Origin: Enterococcus sp. DIV2402
Lineage (GTDB): Bacteria > Bacillota > Bacilli > Lactobacillales > Enterococcaceae
Direction: 5' to 3'
Assembly: GCF_017426705.2 (NCBI RefSeq)
Contig: NZ_CP147251.1
Coordinates: forward strand, 1,023,501-1,087,500
Length of the DNA: 64,000 nt
The notes under the pieces: generated by a model
What the model saw: only the letters and a program-made list of their open reading frames with translations
Database searches by the model: none
What the model was told of the DNA's origin: nothing
Part shown: one piece after another, positions 45,577 to 53,588 of the stretch
How positions within the stretch are numbered: the first letter of the stretch is position 1
Layout: the number at the start of each line of letters is the position of its first letter
Translations under genes and position numbers: made by a program

Positions 45577-46327
45577 AAGCTAGTAGGTCTGACATATTGT
45601 AAAAACCAACAGGCTGGTCTGCTAAGAAAACACCCGCTTTTAACGCACCATTGGCAAAAATATCACGTGATAAAGCTGTGTGTTTTAGTTCGATGATTTC
45701 ATCATCGCCAGCATAAATCACAATATGCTCACCAGGGATGGTACCGCCACGGACCGCGTGAATGCCCATTTCGCTTAATTTGTTTTCGTTATCATTACCT
45801 GAACGTCCAAAAATATAGTCTTTTTTCGGTTCACAAACATCATTGATTGCATCTGCTAAAAGCAAAGCTGTGCCGCTGGGCGCATCTTTCTTTTGATTGT
45901 GATGTTTTTCAATGATTTCAATGTTAAAGTCACTTTCTAAAGCTGGCGTAATAGCTTGTAACGCTTTGGCTAAAACGTTAATTCCTAATGACATGTTTGC
46001 AGAGTAGAAGACAGGAATTTTTTCTGAGGCTTCTTTTAATAAATTTTTGGTGTCTTCTTCTAGTCCAGTTGTTGCTACAACAACTGGTAATTTTTTAGTA
46101 ACAGCAAATTCAATTAGCTGAGGAACAGCTGTATAATGTGAAAAATCAATAATCACATCAGCCTCTTCTTGGACGTCTTTTGCTGTCGCATAAACAGGGA
46201 AATCAGCATTTTGTTGTGGATTATGATCGATTCCCGCGACAATGACTAGTTCATCATTTGCTTTAATCGATGTTTGCAATACTTGTCCCATACGGCCATT
46301 GCAGCCACTTAATATAATTCGTTTCAT
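45575..46327 (-). CDS. dapB: 4-hydroxy-tetrahydrodipicolinate reductase
   Basis: The 250-residue cytoplasmic enzyme makes tetrahydrodipicolinate with NAD(P)H, in lysine/DAP synthesis. It starts with the GCNGRMGQ nucleotide loop and has IIEKHHNQKKDAPSGTA, the catalytic His/Lys region (about residues 145-165). It follows dapA by 10 bp on the same strand with an AGGAGG RBS. Together with asd, dapA and lysA this covers part of the lysine pathway. Confidence 0.96.
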   Translation of the reverse strand: MKRIILSGCNGRMGQVLQTSIKANDELVIVAGIDHNPQQNADFPVYATAKDVQEEADVIIDFSHYTAVPQLIEFAVTKKLPVVVATTGLEEDTKNLLKEASEKIPVFYSANMSLGINVLAKALQAITPALESDFNIEIIEKHHNQKKDAPSGTALLLADAINDVCEPKKDYIFGRSGNDNENKLSEMGIHAVRGGTIPGEHIVIYAGDDEIIELKHTALSRDIFANGALKAGVFLADQPVGFYNMSDLLA

Positions 46328-46337
46328 ATGCTTCCTC

Positions 46338-47219
46338 CTACAAGATTCCGTAAGCAGTCATCTCACGTTTTAATGTTTCGACTGTGTCTTCTTCAGGTGC
46401 ACCTAGTGGTAAACGATAGCTTAAATTGCATTTTCCAAGTAAAGAAACAGCAGCTTTTACAGGAACTGGATTCACTTCTGAGAAAATCGCTTGAATTAAT
46501 GGTATTTGTGTTAATTGTGTTTCTTTTGCTGCTTCAAAATTGCCAGACAGATAATTATGCACCATTTCAGATGTTTGTTTTGGTGCAATATTTGCAATCG
46601 TTGAAATAACTCCTGAACCGCCAACTGAAAGTAACGGGAGCACTTGATCGTCATTACCAGAATAAAGTGCGAAATTCTCATCAACTAAGCGACTAATTTC
46701 CACGATTTGTGAAATGTCACCGCTGGCTTCTTTAATACCTTGAACATTTGGAATTTTTTTCAACTCAGCAACTGTGGCAGCGTCTAAGTTCATTCCTGTG
46801 CGTGATGCAACAGAATACAAAATAACAGGAATAGACACTTGGCTACAAATTGCTTCATAATGAGCGATTAAGCTTTTTTTTGTAGCTTTGTTATAGTAAG
46901 GAGTAACGACTAGCAGCGCATCGGCGCCTACACGTTCTGCTTCAGTTGATAAATGAATCCCATGTTGTGTATTATTAGAGCCTGTTCCGCCAATTACTGG
47001 AATTCGTCCATTGACTTGTTTTACGACTGCTTCGATTACTGCAATATGTTCTTCATCGTCTAAAGTAGATGCTTCTCCGGTTGTGCCACAAGCAATAATT
47101 GCGTCTGTACCTTGCTCAACATGCCACTCTGTCAATTCCTTCAACTTATCGAAATCCACCGAACCATCATTATGCATTGGAGTGACAAGCGCAACGCCTG
47201 ACCCTTTAAATATTGCCAT
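46338..47219 (-). CDS. dapA: 4-hydroxy-tetrahydrodipicolinate synthase
   Basis: The 293-residue TIM-barrel aldolase condenses pyruvate with aspartate semialdehyde. The family motif GTTGEASTLDDEEH is near residue 45, the catalytic Tyr is in VVTPYYNKATKK, and the Schiff-base Lys is in GIKEASGD (about residue 163). The GAGGATGTG RBS precedes the ATG. It is the first gene of the dapA-dapB operon and is divergent from lysA. A promoter and hairpin lie in its leader. Confidence 0.96.
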   Translation of the reverse strand: MAIFKGSGVALVTPMHNDGSVDFDKLKELTEWHVEQGTDAIIACGTTGEASTLDDEEHIAVIEAVVKQVNGRIPVIGGTGSNNTQHGIHLSTEAERVGADALLVVTPYYNKATKKSLIAHYEAICSQVSIPVILYSVASRTGMNLDAATVAELKKIPNVQGIKEASGDISQIVEISRLVDENFALYSGNDDQVLPLLSVGGSGVISTIANIAPKQTSEMVHNYLSGNFEAAKETQLTQIPLIQAIFSEVNPVPVKAAVSLLGKCNLSYRLPLGAPEEDTVETLKREMTAYGIL

Positions 47220-47273
47220 TTTTTACACATCCTCTCGAATTTTATATATCCGTTCTATTTAATCTACTGGCAA

Positions 47274-47298
47274 AAAAACTTAAAAATGCGAAGTTTTT
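47274..47298 (-). other. Leader hairpin of dapA
   Basis: On the minus strand AAAAACTT (47298-47291) pairs with AAGTTTTT (47281-47274), followed by more T residues. It sits about 10 bases after the predicted dapA transcription start and resembles a weak terminator. The stem is AT-rich, so its effect is uncertain. Confidence 0.4.
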
Positions 47299-47313
47299 AT
47301 GTAGATTATTGAA

Positions 47314-47343
47314 ATTATATACTATATTATTAGAATAATTCAA
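47314..47343 (-). promoter_or_regulatory. dapA-dapB promoter
   Basis: On the minus strand TTGAAT (47343-47338), an 18-bp spacer and a consensus TATAAT (47319-47314) form a good sigma-A promoter, about 95 bp before the dapA start. Confidence 0.6.
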
Positions 47344-47372
47344 TGGTTAGAAAGATTTTCCTAATAAATTGA

Positions 47373-47397
47373 TGAGGAAAATTCGTTTTTGTCCTCA
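47373..47397. promoter_or_regulatory. Dyad in the dapA-lysA divergent region
   Basis: TGAGGA (47373-47378) and TCCTCA (47392-47397) form an inverted repeat, extended by AAA/TTT. It lies between two divergent lysine genes and could be a regulator site. No regulator is identified. Confidence 0.3.
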
Positions 47398-47474
47398 AAT
47401 AGTAAATTTTTATACGAAAATAGCTTTCAAATTCGCATGAATGTAACAATTAATTTTAATAAAGGAGTCGTTCG

Positions 47475-48773
47475 ATGATTAAAGAAGTAAAAAATAACCA
47501 TTTATTTTGGGATGGCTGTGATACAGTCGAATTAGCAAAAACATATGGTACACCTTTGTATGTAGTCTCTGAAACAGCAGTCGTGAATGAATGCCAAGCT
47601 TTTCAACAAGATTTCATTCAAAAATACGATAATGTCCGAGTGGCATATGCGTCCAAAGCGTTCAATACATTAGCCATGTTGAAAATTATTGAGCGTGAGG
47701 GTCTTTGTTTAGATGTTGTCAGTGGTGGAGAATTATTTACAGCGATTCAAGCTGATTTTCCAGCAGAGCATATTGAGTTTAATGGTAACAATAAATCAAT
47801 TGAAGAATTGGAGATGGCCATTGATTATGGTGTCGGCAGAATTATTGTTGATGGTATTCAAGAAATTGAGTTGATTCAAGCTTTGTGCCGTGAAAAAGGC
47901 AAAACAGCCAATATTCTTTTCAGAATTACACCAGAAGTAAATGTGTCCACACACGAATTTATTTCAACAGGGCAAAAAGATTCTAAATTTGGCATTCCTT
48001 TAGACGAAGAGATCTTATTCCCAGTAATTGAGCAAGCGATTCATGCACCAGAAATTAATTTTTATGGTATTCATTTCCATATTGGTAGCCAATTATCAGA
48101 CAATAGCACTCATTTAGCAGCTGCACGAGTAGCTTTAGGTTTGCTTTTAGAAATTAAAAAACGTTTTGCTTACGATGTCAAAGAGTTAAATTACGGTGGC
48201 GGATTTGGGGTTACTTATACCAAAGAAGATATTCGTCAACCGTATAGTTATTTCTTAGATCCGTTAATGGAGCTAACGGAAGCTTTTTGCCAAGAAAATG
48301 ACTTGGTTCGTCCAGCAATTGTTATTGAACCTGGACGCAGCGTGGTAGCTGAAGCGGGAATCAGTTTGCATACAATCGGTGCAATTAAAGATTTACCAGG
48401 TATTCGCAAATACGCATCCATCGATGGAGGAATGACCGATAATATTCGTCCGGGATTGTATCAAGCGCAATATGAAGGAATCCTTGCCAACAAAGCGGAA
48501 GAAACAGTAACTGAAACAGTAACTATTTCGGGTAAAGCGTGCGAAAGTACCGATATTCTAGTGAAAGATATTCAAGTACCAGCTATTGAATCGGGCGATA
48601 TTTTTGCCACCTTTGCAACAGGTGCATATGGTTATGCGATGGCTAGTAATTATAATAAATTACCCATTCCAGCCGTTGTGTTAGTTAAAGAGGGCCAAGC
48701 AGAGATTATCGTTGAGCGTCAAACGTATGAACAAATTATTCAAAACGAGCGTATTCCTGATTCTTTAAAATAA
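47475..48773 (+). CDS. lysA: Diaminopimelate decarboxylase
   Basis: This PLP enzyme makes L-lysine from meso-DAP, the last step of the pathway. The 432-residue protein has the PLP Lys61 in VAYASKAFN, the HFHIGSQ motif near residue 199, the glycine-rich GGGFGV, and the late CESTDIL segment with the catalytic Cys. RBS: AAAGGAG. It is divergent from dapA. Enterococci place L-lysine in peptidoglycan, so this step supplies both protein and cell wall. Confidence 0.96.
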   Translation: MIKEVKNNHLFWDGCDTVELAKTYGTPLYVVSETAVVNECQAFQQDFIQKYDNVRVAYASKAFNTLAMLKIIEREGLCLDVVSGGELFTAIQADFPAEHIEFNGNNKSIEELEMAIDYGVGRIIVDGIQEIELIQALCREKGKTANILFRITPEVNVSTHEFISTGQKDSKFGIPLDEEILFPVIEQAIHAPEINFYGIHFHIGSQLSDNSTHLAAARVALGLLLEIKKRFAYDVKELNYGGGFGVTYTKEDIRQPYSYFLDPLMELTEAFCQENDLVRPAIVIEPGRSVVAEAGISLHTIGAIKDLPGIRKYASIDGGMTDNIRPGLYQAQYEGILANKAEETVTETVTISGKACESTDILVKDIQVPAIESGDIFATFATGAYGYAMASNYNKLPIPAVVLVKEGQAEIIVERQTYEQIIQNERIPDSLK

Positions 48774-48833
48774 TTCTTGAATAAGAAAATACTCACAAAA
48801 CACAATCAAGCGAGAAATTTTTGCAAATATTAG

Positions 48834-48867
48834 TATAATAGAGGGAAGGGAGCTTTCCCTCTTTTTA
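48834..48867 (+). terminator. Hairpin overlapping a -10-like box between lysA and the phnA-like gene
   Basis: AGAGGGAA (48840-48847) pairs with TTCCCTCT (48855-48862) followed by T residues, so it can end lysA transcription. A consensus TATAAT (48834-48839) directly precedes it. The hairpin would then also be the very 5' end of the next message. Confidence 0.65.
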
Positions 48868-48891
48868 GTTGAAATCAAGGAGGAAATAACA

Positions 48892-49221
48892 ATGACTGAA
48901 ACACCAAATTGTCCAGAATGTGGGTCAACATATGCGTATGAGGACCGTGGATTATTTATTTGTCCAGAATGCGGGCATGAATGGGATACAACCGAAGTAG
49001 CAGAAGGACTTGTGGTACATGATGCGAATGGCAATCTGTTAGCTGATGGCGACGCGGTTACTGTAATTAAAGACTTAAAAGTCAAAGGGTCATCAAACGC
49101 ATTGAAACAAGGAACAAAAGTAAAAAATATTCGTTTGGTTGAAGGAGACCACAATATCGATTGTAAGATTGATGGTTTTGGTCCAATGAAATTAAAATCA
49201 GAATTTGTGAAGAAATTATAA
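48892..49221 (+). CDS. PhnA/YjdM-family zinc-ribbon protein
   Basis: The 109-residue protein has an N-terminal zinc ribbon with two Cys pairs (CPECGSTY and CPECGHEW, residues ~6-30) and a C-terminal SH3-like domain with [16 protein letters not shown]. It matches the family historically called alkylphosphonate utilisation protein PhnA. The family is now thought not to act on phosphonates, and its role is unclear. RBS: AAGGAGG. A single-gene unit between lysA and yugP. Confidence 0.92.
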   Translation: MTETPNCPECGSTYAYEDRGLFICPECGHEWDTTEVAEGLVVHDANGNLLADGDAVTVIKDLKVKGSSNALKQGTKVKNIRLVEGDHNIDCKIDGFGPMKLKSEFVKKL

Positions 49222-49304
49222 GGAATTTTTTTCAGGTTCTCTTCATGGAAAATTCAATATAACTTGCTATACTAATAAAAAACGAATAAAGGAGGAAATC
49301 TAAA

Positions 49305-50000
49305 ATGCCTTATGGGATGTTTTTTGATCCAACGTATATCTTAATAATTCTCGGAATGGCACTATCGATGGCAGCCTCGGCTTATGTAAATAGTACGTTC
49401 CGTAAATATGACAAAGTACGTAGTCAAAATAATGTGACAGGTACTCAAGCAGCACAATTTATTTTGCAAAATCAGCAAATTCATAATGTAGGCGTGCAAG
49501 GAATCGCTGGAAATCTGACAGATAATTATAATTCTGGCACAAAAGTATTAAGCTTATCACAAGCAACAGCGCAATCAACTTCGGTAGCAGCTATTGGCGT
49601 TGCAGCCCATGAATGTGGCCATGCTGTACAAGATGCACAAAGTTATTTTCCTTTGCGTTTAAGAGCGGCGATTGTTCCGGTTGCCAATATTGGTTCAAGT
49701 ATTTCCATTCCATTGATTTTAATTGGTGTGCTATTACAAGGTCCCGTATTAATTAACCTTGGAATAATTGCTTTTGCAATGGCATTAGTCTTTCAACTAG
49801 TGACGTTACCTGTAGAATTTGATGCATCACGTCGAGCGTTGAATATTTTAAGTGAGGGTGGACTTCTAACAGAAGCAGAAGTTCCAATGGCACGCAAAGT
49901 ATTGACAGCTGCCGCGTTGACTTATGTGGCAGCCGCCGTGAGTACCTTTTTACAATTACTTCGTCTCGTTTTACTTTTTGGTAACAACAATCGCGATTAA
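49305..50000 (+). CDS. Zinc metallopeptidase YugP, membrane-bound
   Basis: The 231-residue membrane protein has an N-terminal helix (residues ~8-28), the zinc protease motif HECGH (about residues 102-106), two or more C-terminal hydrophobic segments, and an EFDASRRAL motif that supplies the third ligand. It matches the YugP/DUF (peptidase membrane zinc metallopeptidase, putative) family. The natural substrate is unknown. RBS: AAAGGAGG. Confidence 0.92.
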   Translation: MPYGMFFDPTYILIILGMALSMAASAYVNSTFRKYDKVRSQNNVTGTQAAQFILQNQQIHNVGVQGIAGNLTDNYNSGTKVLSLSQATAQSTSVAAIGVAAHECGHAVQDAQSYFPLRLRAAIVPVANIGSSISIPLILIGVLLQGPVLINLGIIAFAMALVFQLVTLPVEFDASRRALNILSEGGLLTEAEVPMARKVLTAAALTYVAAAVSTFLQLLRLVLLFGNNNRD

Positions 50001-50002
50001 CG

Positions 50003-50039
50003 AAAATCCTTCTTGTGACACAATCATAAGAAGGATTTT
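50003..50039 (+). terminator. Stem-loop after yugP
   Basis: The 12-bp stem AAAATCCTTCTT/AAGAAGGATTTT (50003-50014 with 50028-50039) has a 13-nt loop. The T-run is short, so termination may be partial. Confidence 0.7.
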
Positions 50040-50081
50040 ATTATGAAACTAGCACATGTTTGCTGTTTAAAGGAGCCCATC

Positions 50082-50729
50082 ATGAAAAACATGAATATAA
50101 AAGAAATGATTATTCGTTCAATTTATGCCCTAATCGGAGTTTTAATTCTCGCTTTCGGAGTAACTATTATGCGAATTGGCAATGTTGGTTTAGACCCATT
50201 TACTAGTGCTAATATTGCTTTAGGACAACTTTTTGGTTTGTCGTTAGGTGTTTACCAACTTGGAGTGAATCTTGGTATTTTGCTTCTCATTTTTTTGTTT
50301 GGCCGTAAGTACATTGGTACAGGAACAGTCATTAACATGGTATTGACAGGATTTTTTATTGATATGTATACCACACTTTTTGCTCATTTAAACATAATGG
50401 CTAATGGACTGATTGAACAAACAATATGTTTGATTATCGGGGGCTTATTTTTTACTTTTGGTGCTTCCTTTTATATGTCAGCAAATGTTGGGGCTGCACC
50501 TTATGATTCCATTGCACCCACAATTGTGGATAAAACTGGTTGGGACTACAAAAAAGTCCGGATGGTACAAGACATTATTTTTGCGCTGATTGGTTTTTGT
50601 TTCAAAGGACCAATTGGCATAGGAACGTTCATCAATGCTTTTCTGACAGGTCCATTTATTAAATTCTGGGATGGAAAAATTTCGCAACCTCTTATTACAA
50701 AAAGTGTAGAAAAAACGATGAATCAATAA
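50082..50729 (+). CDS. YczE/YitT-like membrane protein
   Basis: The 215-residue protein has five or six membrane segments with polar motifs NVGLDPFTSANIALGQ (about residues 34-49) and NVGAAPYDSIAPTI (about residues 138-151). These repeated glycine/proline motifs are typical of the YczE/YyaS family. Function is unknown. Bacillus YczE has been linked to surfactin production. The start is the ATG at 50082, after AAAGGAG. Upstream in-frame ATG codons have no RBS. Confidence 0.85.
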   Translation: MKNMNIKEMIIRSIYALIGVLILAFGVTIMRIGNVGLDPFTSANIALGQLFGLSLGVYQLGVNLGILLLIFLFGRKYIGTGTVINMVLTGFFIDMYTTLFAHLNIMANGLIEQTICLIIGGLFFTFGASFYMSANVGAAPYDSIAPTIVDKTGWDYKKVRMVQDIIFALIGFCFKGPIGIGTFINAFLTGPFIKFWDGKISQPLITKSVEKTMNQ

Positions 50730-50840
50730 TCTATATTGTTATTGAAAACGATGCCGTCTTGAGCGAAATCTATTCATATTACTGTTTTTCTATTTCTCAA
50801 CGTGTTATCATAGTAAAAAAGAAGAGGGAGATGTCGTATT

Positions 50841-51176
50841 ATGAAAACATCAACAAAAGTAACTATTGGTTTAAGCGTGGCAGCAATTGCAGGAATCGCA
50901 ACCGCTGCAGTTGTATCAGAGAAAGTCATTAGCAAAGTACATTCTATGTCGAACCGACGTAAAGTGAAACGTTTTGTCGATGACAAATTTAATGGAAATG
51001 AAACATTATTGGGTTTTGTTGACAATTTAGAAGATAAAGACATCGATTCATTTATGAAAGTTGCTAAAAAAGTCAACAATGGTCGTGACCAAATTGTAGA
51101 ATATGGTCATAATGTTAAAGACGCTACAGAAAATGTTAAAGATAAAATTACAAATTTTGTAGACAGTAAATTCTAA
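50841..51176 (+). CDS. Small YtxH-like protein, unknown function
   Basis: The 111-residue protein has an N-terminal hydrophobic, Ala/Gly-rich segment (residues ~6-25), followed by a charged, probably helical region rich in Lys, Asp and Asn with repeats such as NVKDATENVKDKI. The pattern resembles YtxH-type stress or envelope proteins. RBS: GAGGGAG. It has its own terminator. Confidence 0.7.
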   Translation: MKTSTKVTIGLSVAAIAGIATAAVVSEKVISKVHSMSNRRKVKRFVDDKFNGNETLLGFVDNLEDKDIDSFMKVAKKVNNGRDQIVEYGHNVKDATENVKDKITNFVDSKF

Positions 51177-51181
51177 ACCAT

Positions 51182-51214
51182 AAACTACCTCTAACATTTA
51201 GGGGTAGTTTTTAT
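51182..51214 (+). terminator. Terminator after the YtxH-like gene
   Basis: AAACTACCTCTAA (51182-51194) pairs with TTAGGGGTAGTTT (51198-51210) with one G-U pair, followed by T residues. Confidence 0.85.
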
Positions 51215-51260
51215 TTGCTTTTTCTTCGTTCCATGCTAAAGTGAGGGCGAGGTGAAGTGA

Positions 51261-51767
51261 GTGAAGACAAGTTCCTTAACACAAGAACAAAAAGAATATT
51301 TTATGCGAGAAGCTATCATAGAAGCTAAAAAAGCCGAAGCTATTCGAGAAGTACCGATAGGCGCAGTTGTTGTATTAGAAGGTGAAATTATTGGTCGCGG
51401 ACACAATTTAAGAGAGACGACACAAGATGCCACTGCTCATGCAGAAATGATTGCTATTCAGCAAGCCTGTGAGAACAGTGGGAGTTGGCGCTTAGAGAAT
51501 GCCCAATTATTTGTTACCTTAGAACCATGTCCAATGTGTAGCGGCGCATTGCTGTTATCCCGAGTGGAAGAGGTGTATTTTGGTGCCTTTGACCCAAAAG
51601 GTGGAACGGCAGGGAGCCTTTTAAATTTATTAGTAGATGAACGTTTTAACCATTGGAGCTACGTTGAATCAGGAATTTTAGCCGAAGAATGTGGTCAATT
51701 ACTAACAGATTTCTTTCGGGAACTACGTCGTTTAAAAAAACAAGCAAAAAAAGAAAAAAAGAACTAG
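51261..51767 (+). CDS. tadA: tRNA-specific adenosine deaminase
   Basis: The 168-residue enzyme converts A34 to inosine in tRNA-Arg(ACG). Zinc ligands are in HAEM (about residues 58-61) and PCPMCSGA (about residues 88-95). The proton-shuttle Glu follows the His. The GTG start at 51261 follows AGGTGA. It lies just upstream of the SRP RNA gene, a common Firmicute arrangement. dnaX, often next, is not found here. Confidence 0.93.
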   Translation: MKTSSLTQEQKEYFMREAIIEAKKAEAIREVPIGAVVVLEGEIIGRGHNLRETTQDATAHAEMIAIQQACENSGSWRLENAQLFVTLEPCPMCSGALLLSRVEEVYFGAFDPKGGTAGSLLNLLVDERFNHWSYVESGILAEECGQLLTDFFRELRRLKKQAKKEKKN

Positions 51768-51787
51768 CCAAACTCTAAAAAATACGT

Positions 51788-51793
51788 TATACT
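51788..51793 (+). promoter_or_regulatory. SRP RNA -10 box
   Basis: TATACT lies seven bases before the predicted RNA start. The -35 region is not clear. Confidence 0.5.
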
Positions 51794-51799
51794 GTTTTT

Positions 51800-51874
51800 T
51801 GGGCAATGGGAATATTGTGAAGCGTGTCAGATCTGGAAGGAAGCAGCACTAAGCAGTGATTCTCATGTGCCCGT
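51800..51874 (+). ncRNA. ffs: Signal recognition particle RNA (4.5S/scRNA, small type)
   Basis: The conserved SRP domain IV core reads GTCAGATCTGGAAGGAAGCA (about 51825-51844). Long-stem pairs GGGCA/TGCCC (51801-51805 with 51868-51872) and ATGGGAAT/ATTCTCAT (51806-51813 with 51859-51866) close it. The RNA binds Ffh and guides membrane-protein targeting. The end is approximate, and the transcript may run to the terminator at 51888. Confidence 0.93.
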
Positions 51875-51887
51875 ACATAGAACTAAG

Positions 51888-51920
51888 AAGACTTAGGATA
51901 AACAATCCTAAGTCTTTTTT
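51888..51920 (+). terminator. SRP RNA terminator
   Basis: AAGACTTAGGAT (51888-51899) pairs with ATCCTAAGTCTT (51905-51916) and is followed by T residues. Confidence 0.9.
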
Positions 51921-51986
51921 TCTGCGTTTTTACAATTACCGTTGTGCAAAAAGACACAGATCTTGCTAAAAGCAGTCTAGAGAGTA

Positions 51987-52016
51987 TTGACGTTTCGGAT
52001 TTGAACACAATATACT
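51987..52016 (+). promoter_or_regulatory. Promoter of the Mga-like regulator gene
   Basis: TTGACG (51987-51992), an 18-bp spacer and TATACT (52011-52016) form a strong sigma-A promoter, about 88 bp before the GTG start. Confidence 0.65.
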
Positions 52017-52103
52017 GTATGTAATTTCTAAAAAAGAATACATATAAAATGAGAAATTGACGTATTTATTACTGATGAGGGAAACTAGGTAGGAGGGATT
52101 AAG

Positions 52104-53465
52104 GTGTTTGGATTATCAAAAGATGTATTGTTAAAGCGTGATATTTTACTTTACTTGGAACAACAAACGAAACCAATTAGTAGTCAAAAAATTGCAGACG
52201 ATTTAAACAAAGTCACGATTCAAACATTACTAAAAGTAATCAAAGAATTAGCTGAACAATTAGACAGCTGTTACGATAGAGAAGAAGTACGTTTAGAAAT
52301 CAATCGTCATTATGGAGTCTATTTAGTACGTAATGGGGTAAATTTCAATCGTATTTTTGAAAAAATATTGTCCGAAACAATCAATTATTATCTGTTGAAA
52401 CAATTAGTTTTATATCGAACGTTTTCAGCTGGAGAATTTTGTAAAAAATATCAGATTAGTTTATCGACACTGCGACGTAATATTAATCGAGTGAATCAAT
52501 TTTTGAGCGCGTATCAGGTAGTTCTCAAAATTGGGACAAAAGTTACGATTGTAGGCAAAGAGTCTCAAATTCGTGTACTGTTTTTTTCTTTTTTGAGAAT
52601 GACGCATTGTGAGATTTCTCGTGTTTCTTGGATCGATGCTACAGAGTATCTTTTTTTGGCAAAACGTGTGACACTGGCATGTTCTTCTGAAGAGCAGCGA
52701 AATATAGAAGTGCTTGCCATGTGGTTATTTGTCAATTTACAAGCAAGTAAACAAAATTATGCCTTGGAGAATAACCTTTCACTTGAAACATTTGATTTGA
52801 TTTTACCTGCAAGCGATATTTTGCCCCAAGATTGGGAATATATTTTAACAGTGGCCTTTGTGTTATCTCTGTTAACGATTGAACCACAATGGGATTTTGA
52901 GCGCTTGTATGAGTCACAAGAAGCTGATTTGTCGCGCTTTAGTTTTGATTTGTTTGAAAAATATTTTCGTAAACTAACCGTTCAAGAAAAACAAAAAATT
53001 GCTAAACAACTGTATCGACACTATTTAGGGAAACAATTAGGCGTAGAACAATTACTTTTTACAGCGATTGATCAGTCAGTGATTAGTGATCATCATCCTT
53101 TGTTAAATAAAAAATTCGAACAATTATGGCAAGAATGGTCCGCTAAAGCCCCTGAATTAACCAGTGAAGCATTGCAGCAAGAATATTTTCATTTATGTTA
53201 TCGATACGCCGATTCAGAAACTCTTTTTCCAATCGTTCGGGTGAAAATGCAATCCAGTTTGCCTAAAGAAACCGTTAATCATATACAACTGCAGATTAGT
53301 CATTATTTAAAAAACAGTGCCACAGTCGTATTTGGAGCAGAACCTGCAGATTTTAGCATGACAACAGAGGAAAATGCACAAGGCATTCAAATCAATTCTG
53401 TTTTATCGATGAAAGACTTAGAATATATTCGTCAACATGTGTTAGACTGTATCAAAAAACAATAA
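52104..53465 (+). CDS. Mga-like transcriptional regulator
   Basis: The 453-residue protein has two N-terminal helix-turn-helix regions (residues ~10-60 and ~110-140, with YQISLSTLRRNINRVNQFL). A long helical middle resembles PRD domains, and the C-terminus is EIIB-like. This is the Mga/AtxA architecture used by streptococci and enterococci for virulence and sugar genes. Its targets are not known. The GTG start follows AGGAGGG. No adjacent gene is an obvious target. Confidence 0.82.
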   Translation: MFGLSKDVLLKRDILLYLEQQTKPISSQKIADDLNKVTIQTLLKVIKELAEQLDSCYDREEVRLEINRHYGVYLVRNGVNFNRIFEKILSETINYYLLKQLVLYRTFSAGEFCKKYQISLSTLRRNINRVNQFLSAYQVVLKIGTKVTIVGKESQIRVLFFSFLRMTHCEISRVSWIDATEYLFLAKRVTLACSSEEQRNIEVLAMWLFVNLQASKQNYALENNLSLETFDLILPASDILPQDWEYILTVAFVLSLLTIEPQWDFERLYESQEADLSRFSFDLFEKYFRKLTVQEKQKIAKQLYRHYLGKQLGVEQLLFTAIDQSVISDHHPLLNKKFEQLWQEWSAKAPELTSEALQQEYFHLCYRYADSETLFPIVRVKMQSSLPKETVNHIQLQISHYLKNSATVVFGAEPADFSMTTEENAQGIQINSVLSMKDLEYIRQHVLDCIKKQ

Positions 53466-53473
53466 CTAGTAAG

Positions 53474-53503
53474 AAGCTCAGAGTTCTTTCTTTGAGCTTT
53501 TTT
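53474..53503 (+). terminator. Terminator of the Mga-like gene
   Basis: AAGCTCA (53474-53480) pairs with TGAGCTT (53493-53499) and is followed by a T-run. Confidence 0.8.
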
Positions 53504-53588
53504 GTTGTTCAGAAAGAATTCTTGTTAGAATCTTTCTTTTTTTGGTAAACTGGGACCAGAAACAATTACTGAGAATAGAGGGAACGAA

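Noticed and set aside
46328..46609. Open frame on the + strand inside dapA
   Set aside because: It is the antisense shadow of dapA, with low-complexity Leu/Gln content and no RBS.
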